Positions 4,251 to 10,196 of a stretch of DNA of 10,196 bases are shown here, one piece after another. Below the pieces are notes generated by a model. It worked only from the letters and a program-made list of their open reading frames with translations. It did no database searches and was not told the origin of the DNA. Source of the DNA: an uncultured bacterium (GTDB lineage Bacteria > Patescibacteriota > Minisyncoccia > Phycocordibacterales > UBA1006). Positions within the stretch are counted from its first letter, which is position 1; each line of letters begins with the position of its first letter. The stretch covers positions 1-10,196 of the forward strand of contig CAIQMU010000090.1 in assembly GCA_903873095.1 (NCBI GenBank), in the 5' to 3' direction. A program made the position numbers and the translations under genes.

Positions 4251-6053
4251 ATGGAAATTCGAAATATCGCGATTATTGCGCACGTAGACCACGGTAAAAC
4301 AACACTAACAGACAACATGCTCGAGCAGTGCGGAATGCGCGAAGCGGGAGTATCAATGGACAGTAACGCTCTTGAACAAGAGCGCGGTATTACCATTTAT
4401 GCAAAAAATACCTCTGTATTTTACAAAGGAACAAAAATCAATATTGTAGACACACCAGGACACGCCGACTTCGGATCCGAAGTAGAACGAGTTTTGCGTT
4501 CAATTGACTCGGTACTATTGATCGTAGACGCGCAGGAAGGTCCAATGCCACAGACACGATTCGTACTCAAGAAGTCACTTGAACTCGGTATCAAGCCAAT
4601 TTTGGTACTCAACAAAATCGACAAACCAGGTGCAAACGTAGAAAAAGCACACGATGAAGTATTTGAACTTTTCATGGAACTTGGTGCAACAGACGAACAG
4701 CTCGATTTCACAACTGTGTATGCTATTGGACGAGATGGAACAGCAAAACGAAACATGTTCGATGATATGGTAGATCTCAAACCATTGTTCGACACAGTCC
4801 TTGAAAAAGTTCCACCAGCAGCAAACGATACAAGTAAAGCATTCCGCATGCAGCCTTTTAACTTGGCATATGACAACTTCCTCGGACGACTTGGAGTTGG
4901 ACGCGTCTATGAAGGAATTGCAAAAAATGGTCAGACTGTAACAGTTGTAAATCCAATTTCAGGAACACGCCGAACAGGAAAAATTACAAAACTCTTTTCA
5001 TTCGAAGGAACAAACCGAAAAGAAGTTGACGAAGTAGTAGCCGGAGACATTGCGATGATTGCCGGAATTGCAGATATTTTCATCGGAGAAACAATTGCGA
5101 CCGATGCAAATGTTGAACCGCTTCCAGCGATTACGGTTGATGAACCAACAATCAAACTTGATTTTTTGGTAAACAACTCTCCATTCGCAGGACGAGAAGG
5201 AAAATTCGTAACAACACGACAAATTCGCGAACGACTTGAAAAAGAACTTGAAATTAACGTAGGGCTTCGCGTAGATTTTGAACCAGATCCAGATCGAACA
5301 TTGGAAGGGTTTAAAGTATTTGGACGAGGTGAAATGCACATTGCGGTTCTTCTTGAAAACATGCGACGTGAAGGATTTGAAATCCAAGTATCACAGCCAC
5401 AGGCAATCGTCAAAGAAATCGATGGTGTGAAATCAGAGCCATTTGAAGAAGTTACGATTGATGTTCCAAGTGAATTCCAAGGTTCAGTTATTGAAAAACT
5501 TGGAAAGCGTGCGTTCATCATGAAAGACATGAAGGTTCACCAAAACACAGTTCGCATGTTGTTCGAAGGACCAACACGAGGATTGTTCGGTTACCGAGGT
5601 CAGTTTATGATCGACACGAAAGGTGAGGGAATCATGGCTTCACGATTCCTCGAATTCCGAGCGTATGCTGGATTTATCGAAAAGCGATCTGTTGGTTCAA
5701 TGACAAGTATGGAATCAGGAAAGACACTTGGATTCGCTCTTGGAAACCTCCAAGATCGAGGGCAGTTGTACATTGGTCCCCAGACTGAAGTGTATGAAGG
5801 TATGGTTATCGGAAATACTTCGAAGGGTGATGAGATGGTTGTAAACCCTACAAAAGGGAAACAGCTTACGAACATGCGCGCTTCAGGAACTGATGAAACA
5901 ATTCTTCTTATTCCACCGATTACTGTTACGATCGAACGAGGTCTTGAAATCATGACCGAAGACGAGTATTTGGAAATTACTCCAAAATCTACACGTATTC
6001 GAAAACAGATTTTGCAAGAAGGAGGACGAGCTAAGAAGCAGAAAAAGGATTAG
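4251..6053 (+). CDS. typA: TypA/BipA ribosome-associated translational GTPase
   Basis: A 600-aa member of the EF-G-like GTPases, close to the usual family length of about 600-615. TypA binds the 70S ribosome at the EF-G site and helps ribosome assembly and growth under cold or stress. GTPase motifs are intact: G1 HVDHGKTT 11-18, G2 RGITI 45-49, G3 DTPGH 67-71, G4 NKID 121-124. Then come the domain II beta barrel (about 200-300), EF-G-like domains III and V (about 300-480, with GRGEMHIAVLLENMRREG and GYRGQF), and the TypA-specific C-terminal domain ending in a Lys-rich tail (GGRAKKQKKD). The start is set by the promoter at 4213-4241 and by homology (MEIRNIAIIAHVDHG). By hand count 23 of 36 Arg codons are CGA, with no AGA or AGG. 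The gene is monocistronic; a palindromic repeat and a terminator follow its TAG stop. Confidence 0.97.
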   Translation: MEIRNIAIIAHVDHGKTTLTDNMLEQCGMREAGVSMDSNALEQERGITIYAKNTSVFYKGTKINIVDTPGHADFGSEVERVLRSIDSVLLIVDAQEGPMPQTRFVLKKSLELGIKPILVLNKIDKPGANVEKAHDEVFELFMELGATDEQLDFTTVYAIGRDGTAKRNMFDDMVDLKPLFDTVLEKVPPAANDTSKAFRMQPFNLAYDNFLGRLGVGRVYEGIAKNGQTVTVVNPISGTRRTGKITKLFSFEGTNRKEVDEVVAGDIAMIAGIADIFIGETIATDANVEPLPAITVDEPTIKLDFLVNNSPFAGREGKFVTTRQIRERLEKELEINVGLRVDFEPDPDRTLEGFKVFGRGEMHIAVLLENMRREGFEIQVSQPQAIVKEIDGVKSEPFEEVTIDVPSEFQGSVIEKLGKRAFIMKDMKVHQNTVRMLFEGPTRGLFGYRGQFMIDTKGEGIMASRFLEFRAYAGFIEKRSVGSMTSMESGKTLGFALGNLQDRGQLYIGPQTEVYEGMVIGNTSKGDEMVVNPTKGKQLTNMRASGTDETILLIPPITVTIERGLEIMTEDEYLEITPKSTRIRKQILQEGGRAKKQKKD

Positions 6054-6055
6054 AC

Positions 6056-6103
6056 CTCACCCGGTTTCCTTACGGAAACCACCCTCTCCTGGAAGGAGAG
6101 GGT
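6056..6103 (+). repeat. Double-hairpin palindromic element, copy 2 (after typA)
   Basis: It begins 2 nt after the typA stop. Hairpin one is GGTTTCC-TTAC-GGAAACC; hairpin two, ACCCTCTCC-TGGAA-GGAGAGGGT, is identical to copy 1 at 1420-1466. It lacks a U run and a separate strong terminator follows at 6131, so it is not the terminator itself. In the typA mRNA 3' UTR it would fold into two consecutive hairpins. Confidence 0.85.
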
Positions 6104-6130
6104 TGCAGCTCGAGTTTGGTTTGAAATTCT

Positions 6131-6162
6131 ATAAAAACCCTTGAAATTTCAAGGGTTTTTAT
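6131..6162 (+). terminator. Terminator of typA (perfect 32-bp palindrome)
   Basis: The whole 32-bp segment is self-complementary: an AAAAACCCTTG arm, AAATTT centre and CAAGGGTTTTT arm, flanked by AT. It is strong and symmetric, so it can act in both directions. The -35 box of the next gene starts 3 bp after it. Confidence 0.9.
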
Positions 6163-6164
6163 GC

Positions 6165-6193
6165 TTGACAAATTTTATTAAATATGCTAATAT
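6165..6193 (+). promoter_or_regulatory. Promoter of the 134-aa gene
   Basis: A perfect TTGACA at 6165-6170, a 17-nt spacer and TAATAT at 6188-6193 preceded by TGC (extended -10). The predicted start near 6200 gives a leader of about 40 nt, far longer than those of most neighbours. Confidence 0.7.
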
Positions 6194-6202
6194 AGTAGCA
6201 TA
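6183..6202. promoter_or_regulatory. Palindrome over the -10 box and start site: candidate operator
   Basis: TATGCTA-ATATAG-TAGCATA has perfect 7-bp arms and covers the -10 box (6188-6193) and the predicted +1. Its position suits a dimeric repressor; alternatively it folds at the 5' end of the transcript. No regulator gene is recognised nearby. Confidence 0.45.
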
Positions 6203-6239
6203 AATGATCTTTATTTTTTAATATAAAAAACCTTCAACA

Positions 6240-6644
6240 ATGAGTAATCAAATAATAGTGACTAGCGAAAACATGGAACAAATTCTCGAGCGAATTAAGA
6301 AATCTCTCAAGAAGAAAAAAAGCTTAATATACAGAAATGTATATAAGAATATCCATGATATCAAATCAGTAAAAAGGCTTCTTGAAAAAAATCTTAATCC
6401 TAATCCTGTAGAAGAAGATGGAGAAACTGTCTTAAGTGCTCAATACAGATCTGGTGTAAATTCAGGAAGTGCACGAATTGAATCCTTCGAAGAAAAGTAT
6501 TTCATTGCAATAAGAGGAACTGGACCAGCTGGGAATATTATTTATGTTGGTGATCAAGTCATCATTAATACTAATAGTATTTTTATAATAAAGAAGGATA
6601 AGTTTCATGGTAAAGAATGTATGGAAGCTTTAATTCTGAGATAA
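6240..6644 (+). CDS. Hypothetical lysine-rich protein, 134 aa
   Basis: I do not recognise this protein. Residues 8-55 are strongly basic and helical (ILERIKKSLKKKKSLIYRNV and on to SVKRLLEKNLNPNP). Residues 58-134 look like a small beta-rich domain (ETVLSAQYRSG, EEKYFIAIRGTGPAGNIIYV, QVIINTNSIFIIKKD). There is no membrane segment or signal peptide. The basic helix plus beta domain could suit a nucleic-acid-binding protein, but nothing proves it. Arg codons are mostly AGA/AGG (5 of 7) and ATA is frequent for Ile, unlike typA just upstream, so it may have been acquired or be weakly expressed. It has its own promoter with a candidate operator, no Shine-Dalgarno sequence before the ATG at 6240, and its own terminator. 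Confidence 0.75.
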   Translation: MSNQIIVTSENMEQILERIKKSLKKKKSLIYRNVYKNIHDIKSVKRLLEKNLNPNPVEEDGETVLSAQYRSGVNSGSARIESFEEKYFIAIRGTGPAGNIIYVGDQVIINTNSIFIIKKDKFHGKECMEALILR

Positions 6645-6649
6645 TCAAA

Positions 6650-6692
6650 AAAGCGTTCGCGGATTTATATCCCCGGATGCTTTCTTTTTTTT
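6650..6692 (+). terminator. Terminator of the 134-aa gene
   Basis: The stem AAAGCGTTCG with CGGATGCTTT (two G-T wobbles), an inner mismatch plus two G-C pairs and an 8-nt loop, is followed by CTTTTTTTTT. It separates this gene from the transporter operon. Confidence 0.75.
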
Positions 6693-6721
6693 TGGAAAAA
6701 AATCATCAAAAATGCTACAAT
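6692..6721 (+). promoter_or_regulatory. Promoter of the ABC transporter operon
   Basis: TTGGAA at 6692-6697, an 18-nt spacer and TACAAT at 6716-6721 preceded by TGC (extended -10). The ATG at 6731 is 9 nt downstream, giving a leader of about 3 nt and ruling out the in-frame ATG at 6617. Confidence 0.6.
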
Positions 6722-6730
6722 ATATTCTAT

Positions 6731-8236
6731 ATGAAATCACTTATCGAACGCGTTAAAAATGTTTGGAACAATTATAAAACAAGTAAGTTGTTTTGGTTTA
6801 TTATTATCGTGATTGCACTTGTTTTATTTTTTATTCTTCATAAAGGATCACCATCCGCAAATCCAACCGTTGCAACCGTAACACAAGGAAACGTCGTTCA
6901 GTCAGTCGTATTATCAGGTCGCACAAAATCAGCCAGTGCAGTAGATCTTGGTTTTGCATCACAAGGTCGTGTTTCTGCTGTAAACGTTTCTGAAGGTGAC
7001 AAGGTTCATGCTGGTGACGTACTTGCAACCCTTGATTATTCTGATTTATCAGCAAGTCTCAAAAATGCCAAGGCGGCTCTTGTCATTGCACAAGCCGGTG
7101 TTTCAACATCAACAACCAGTCTAGATAACGTAACATTACAACAAAATACCCTCGTTCAAAATGCGTACAATAATCTTCTCTCTGATGGGTTAACAGCCGT
7201 ATCAAACGACACAAATATTAATCCAAATCTTCAGGCGCCGATTATTTCTGGAACATATTCAGGCGATCCTGGTGAATATGATATTAGCGTATACAGTTCA
7301 GGTGCAAGTTCGGGTGCATCATGGAACGCAACAGGAATTGAGACAAGTATTGGTGAGGCAAGTGCCAACACACCTGTGGCACTTGGGACACACGGATTAT
7401 TTATATTATTCCCAGGAACAGGATATGCATATGCGGGAACACATTGGGTTGTTTCTATTCCAAACAAACGATCGGCAAATTATACAGCAGATGTAAATGC
7501 GTACACTGCAGCTGTTGCTGCGCGTGCACTTGCCATTTCAAATGCGCAGTCAGAGCTTTCTCAAAACGGAGCTGATAATTCAATTGCGCAAGCTCGTGTT
7601 GATCAAGCTCAGGCCCAAGTAGACAGTATCATTTCACAAATCAACCAAAGAAAAATAATCGCTCCGTTTGATGGAACGATTGCAAATGTGAATTTAAAGC
7701 CAGGACAAACAACAACATCTCTTAATTCATCTACATCTAATACATCAACAACTGGAACGACCGGTTCAACGATTACTCTCATTTCAGAAAGCGATTATGA
7801 AACAGTGCTTGATGTTCCTGAAATTAATGTGGCACAACTTGTAGTTGGACAAGATGTTTCGATAACACTTGATGCTTATGGAACAGGTGTCGTATTTCCC
7901 GGAAAAATTACCTCGATTGATCCGGCTGAAACAATTGTCAGTGGTGTTCCTGTCTATGAAACAAAAGTTGCATTTACAACGCCCGATCCTCGTATTCGTT
8001 CTGGAATGACCGCAACGGCGACGATTATCACTGCGCAAAAACAAAATGTTCTCACGATTCCTGTCAGTTTTGTTCATACAGATACTGACGGTTCATCGTA
8101 TGTGTATGTGATGAGTTCAAATGACAAGACATTAAAACAAGTTATCACAACCGGTATTCGTGGCAGTGATAGCACTGTTGAGGTTACAGATGGACTTTCA
8201 GCAGGTGAGCGCATCAGTACAGATGTCATAAACTAA
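6731..8236 (+). CDS. MacA/YknX-like membrane-fusion (HlyD-family) adaptor of an ABC transporter
   Basis: A 501-aa extracytoplasmic adaptor anchored by one N-terminal helix (about 19-37; no lipobox), with the rest outside the membrane. Domains in order: first half of the lipoyl-like domain (about 75-105, GRVSAVNVSEGDKVHAGDVL), first helix of the hairpin (106-155), an unusual insert (about 160-250), second helix (about 252-306, QARVDQAQAQVDSIISQINQ), second lipoyl half (308-326, IIAPFDGTIANVNLKPGQ), a Ser/Thr-rich loop (328-346), then a beta barrel and membrane-proximal domain (350-501). Partners are the permease (1 nt downstream) and the ATPase that follow, as in MacAB of Gram-negatives and YknXYZ of Bacillus. 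In a monoderm-like cell no TolC is expected, so it may act as in YknXYZ. The substrate is unknown (peptide or toxin export or resistance is typical). The start is chosen from the promoter and the position of the membrane helix. Confidence 0.9.
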   Translation: MKSLIERVKNVWNNYKTSKLFWFIIIVIALVLFFILHKGSPSANPTVATVTQGNVVQSVVLSGRTKSASAVDLGFASQGRVSAVNVSEGDKVHAGDVLATLDYSDLSASLKNAKAALVIAQAGVSTSTTSLDNVTLQQNTLVQNAYNNLLSDGLTAVSNDTNINPNLQAPIISGTYSGDPGEYDISVYSSGASSGASWNATGIETSIGEASANTPVALGTHGLFILFPGTGYAYAGTHWVVSIPNKRSANYTADVNAYTAAVAARALAISNAQSELSQNGADNSIAQARVDQAQAQVDSIISQINQRKIIAPFDGTIANVNLKPGQTTTSLNSSTSNTSTTGTTGSTITLISESDYETVLDVPEINVAQLVVGQDVSITLDAYGTGVVFPGKITSIDPAETIVSGVPVYETKVAFTTPDPRIRSGMTATATIITAQKQNVLTIPVSFVHTDTDGSSYVYVMSSNDKTLKQVITTGIRGSDSTVEVTDGLSAGERISTDVIN

Positions 8237-8237
8237 C

Positions 8238-9488
8238 ATGAGTAATTTTCGAACATCGTTAAAACTCGGAATCTTCCTTGGTGTAAGGCAGCTTAAACGT
8301 GCAAATCGTTCGACAACCGGTTTAATTATTTTCATCATGACGCTGACATTCTTGAACTTGGTTGTGGTTTCAGGGATCTTGATTGGATTGATTGTCGGCG
8401 GAAATATTGCAAACAGGTCTCAATATACAGGCGATGTTATTTTGACGACTCCGTATGGTAAAAATGATATTACGAATTCGCAAGACATCATTGCAACCCT
8501 GCAATCTAATTCACATGTGACAGGATATTCAGAACGATTTATTCAAGGTGGAACGATCGAAGCAAATTACAAAACGCGAACCAATTTTAATGATCTTCCA
8601 AATCAAACAAGTACACAAATCACAGGAATTGATGTTGGTCATGAGCAAGATTTCTCAAATATTTCAAAATATGTCACCGAAGGTTCATTTCTTGATCCAA
8701 CCCAAAGTGGATATATAGTGATCGGTGCAAATCTTCTCGAACGATATTCAACATTTGATACAGGAACACTTCTCAAGGGGGTGTATCCAGGTGATACAGT
8801 AAAAGTCACCATCAATGGTGCAACACAAGAATTCATCGTAAAAGGAATTTTGAAATCAAAGGTTGGCGAGGTGTCACTGCGCGCATTCATTACAGAAAAT
8901 GATTTTCTACGTGTTGCAGGCAGAGCGAGTTTGGATGCAAATGAAATTTCTATTAAACACGATACAGTGGTGTCTGATGATCAATTAAAACAAACATTGG
9001 TTGCAAGTGGATTTTCAGATGATGCAAAAATTCAAACCGCAACAGAAGCAATTCCTGATTTCCTCAATCAAATTAAACTCGCGTTCGGAGTTCTTGGAAA
9101 TATGATTGGTGCGATTGGAATTGTGGTGGCATCAATCACTATTTTTATTGTGATCTTCATCAATGCTGTGACGCGTAAAAAATACATTGGAATTCTGAAG
9201 GGAATCGGTGTTTCTCCTCTTGCGATTCAGATTTCATATCTGCTTCAATCATTGTTCTATGCAGCATCGGGTTCTATTTTAGGAACTGCTATTTTATACG
9301 GATTACTTGTTCCATTTTTCAATGCGCATCCAGTAAACTTTCCATTCTCTGACGGAATTTTGGTTGCTGATCCACTGGGGACATTGGTACGCGTCATTAT
9401 TCTTCTCATCGTGACACTCATTGCTGGATATATTCCAGCGCGTATGATTATCAAGAAAAACACATTGGATAGTATTCTTGGACGATAA
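8238..9488 (+). CDS. MacB/FtsX-like ABC transporter permease
   Basis: A 416-aa permease of the MacB/FtsX superfamily (type VII ABC exporters), with four membrane helices: TM1 about 28-54, a large extracytoplasmic MacB-type domain (about 56-280), TM2 286-310, TM3 332-360 and TM4 380-402. The conserved cytoplasmic turn after TM2 is RKKYIGILKGIGVSPLAI, the usual coupling-helix region that contacts the ATPase. Such proteins work by mechanotransmission: ATP binding on the cytoplasmic side drives movement of the outside domain, which passes substrate to the adaptor. The start codon is 1 nt after the adaptor stop with no Shine-Dalgarno sequence, so translation is probably coupled. Unlike E. coli MacB, the ATPase is a separate polypeptide. 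The length is normal and no defect is visible. Confidence 0.92.
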   Translation: MSNFRTSLKLGIFLGVRQLKRANRSTTGLIIFIMTLTFLNLVVVSGILIGLIVGGNIANRSQYTGDVILTTPYGKNDITNSQDIIATLQSNSHVTGYSERFIQGGTIEANYKTRTNFNDLPNQTSTQITGIDVGHEQDFSNISKYVTEGSFLDPTQSGYIVIGANLLERYSTFDTGTLLKGVYPGDTVKVTINGATQEFIVKGILKSKVGEVSLRAFITENDFLRVAGRASLDANEISIKHDTVVSDDQLKQTLVASGFSDDAKIQTATEAIPDFLNQIKLAFGVLGNMIGAIGIVVASITIFIVIFINAVTRKKYIGILKGIGVSPLAIQISYLLQSLFYAASGSILGTAILYGLLVPFFNAHPVNFPFSDGILVADPLGTLVRVIILLIVTLIAGYIPARMIIKKNTLDSILGR

Positions 9489-9494
9489 TATTTT

Positions 9495-10157
9495 ATGATC
9501 AAAGCAAACAATATAACTAAAACATTTAAAAACGCGGCTGTTGAAACGGCTGTTTTGAAAGGTATTACTCTTGAAATTAAATCAGGAGAATTTGTTGCGA
9601 TTATGGGAAAATCGGGAGCAGGGAAATCGACATTGATGTATCAGATGAGTCTCCTTGATCATCCAACAACAGGTTCAATTGTGATTGATGGTATTGATGC
9701 AACAGCACTTGATACAAATGCACGTACAGAATTTCGGTTGACGAAGCTCGGGTATATTTTCCAAGATTATGCACTTCTTCCCGAGCTCACAGCCCTTGAA
9801 AATATTATGGTGCCACTTCTGATGCAAGGAAAAAGTGATGAAGAGTCCAAGTTAATCGCGCTTGAGTCACTCAAAAAAATTGATCTTGTTCATCGTGCGG
9901 ATAACTTGCCGAGTCAAATGTCGGGTGGGGAACAGCAACGTGTTTCAATTGCACGTGCAGTTGCACATGATCCTAAAATTTTGTTTGCTGATGAACCGAC
10001 GGCGAACCTTGATAATGTTTCGAGTCAGGCAGTGATTGATATTTTTAGATCTCTTCACAAGCAGGGGCAAACGATTGTGATGGTAACTCACGAGAAAGAA
10101 TATACGGTTCATTGTGACAGGGTTATTCATATTTCCGATGGGCAGGTGGTTGTCTAA
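9495..10157 (+). CDS. ABC transporter ATPase (MacB/LolD/YknY type)
   Basis: A 220-aa nucleotide-binding subunit, the usual length for the LolD/YknY/FtsE group. Motifs are complete: Walker A GKSGAGKST 38-46 (Lys where Pro is more common at the second position), Q-loop Gln at 90 (YIFQD), signature MSGGEQQRV 142-150, Walker B ILFADE 162-167 with catalytic Glu 167, D-loop NLD 171-173 and switch His 199 (VTHE). It powers the permease encoded just upstream. The 6-nt gap has no Shine-Dalgarno sequence, and a terminator-like half-hairpin follows, so this is the last gene of the adaptor-permease-ATPase operon. The order differs from ykn XYZ of Bacillus, where the ATPase lies between adaptor and permease. 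Confidence 0.95.
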   Translation: MIKANNITKTFKNAAVETAVLKGITLEIKSGEFVAIMGKSGAGKSTLMYQMSLLDHPTTGSIVIDGIDATALDTNARTEFRLTKLGYIFQDYALLPELTALENIMVPLLMQGKSDEESKLIALESLKKIDLVHRADNLPSQMSGGEQQRVSIARAVAHDPKILFADEPTANLDNVSSQAVIDIFRSLHKQGQTIVMVTHEKEYTVHCDRVIHISDGQVVV

Positions 10158-10175
10158 AATTCACCTATAAAACCT

Positions 10176-10196
10176 ATAAAAACCCTTTAAAATTAA
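10176..10196 (+). terminator. Probable terminator of the transporter operon, cut by the window edge
   Basis: The last 21 bases start ATAAAAACCCTT, identical to the first 12 bases of the perfect hairpin at 6131-6162, and lie 18 nt past the ATPase stop. The second arm would lie outside the window, so this is inference. Confidence 0.4.

Noticed and set aside
4421..5953. Several long minus-strand frames opposite typA
   Set aside because: They arise from the codon composition of typA, giving Ser/Arg/Ile-rich shadow proteins without domains or promoters.
1420..6103. CRISPR array or transposon ends based on the two hairpin repeats
   Set aside because: There are only two copies 4.6 kb apart in direct orientation with housekeeping genes between; no regular spacing, cas genes or transposase.
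6617..6730. Upstream start of the adaptor at 6617
   Set aside because: It overlaps the previous gene and its terminator; the promoter at 6692-6721 and the position of the membrane helix favour 6731.
9918..9944. Signature SGGEQ instead of SGGQQ in the ATPase as a possible defect
   Set aside because: Glu at this position is common in the MacB/LolD group, so it is normal variation.

Overview
The window looks like a chromosomal segment from a Candidate Phyla Radiation bacterium (Patescibacteria, probably Parcubacteria-like). This is inferred, not proven. The supporting signs are moderately AT-rich DNA, very short intergenic gaps, almost no Shine-Dalgarno sequences, several -10 boxes placed only 6-12 nt before the start codon, a tRNA with no encoded CCA, and a reduced mix of housekeeping and small unknown genes. 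TAA, TAG and TGA all appear as stops, and two TGA stops sit at or inside terminator hairpins, so standard code 11 fits better than the TGA=Gly code of Gracilibacteria and Absconditabacteria.

Layout. 1-360, minus strand: the 5' part of a coiled-coil protein gene and a tRNA-Leu(CAA) with its terminator. 552-1661, plus strand: parB with a long non-conserved tail. It converges on a LOG-family gene (1691-2437, minus) across a shared bidirectional terminator. 2519-3172, minus: two genes for small membrane proteins resembling the YtxG/YtxH pair of Firmicutes. 3216-3643, minus: two very small genes (53 and 68 aa), each with its own near-consensus promoter and terminator. 3730-4170, plus: an unknown 146-aa protein. 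4251-6053, plus: typA/bipA, a translational GTPase. 6240-6644, plus: an unknown lysine-rich protein with deviant codon use and a palindrome over its promoter. 6731-10157, plus: a three-gene operon for a MacAB/YknXYZ-type ABC transporter (membrane-anchored adaptor, FtsX/MacB-like permease, ATPase). The window ends in what looks like the first half of that operon's terminator.

The main structural observations beyond the genes are these. (1) A 47-48 bp double-hairpin repeat occurs twice, once in frame inside the parB tail and once 2 bp after the typA stop; this recalls protein-invading small palindromic elements. (2) Leaderless or near-leaderless promoters are used throughout, and they correct several start codons. 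(3) A 17-bp exact direct repeat covers the promoter spacer of both the 146-aa gene and typA, suggesting promoter duplication. (4) The transporter adaptor carries an unusual domain of about 90 residues where its alpha-hairpin should be. No CRISPR array, insertion sequence, phage gene or complete defence system was seen. The small unknown genes are the best candidates for undescribed biology.
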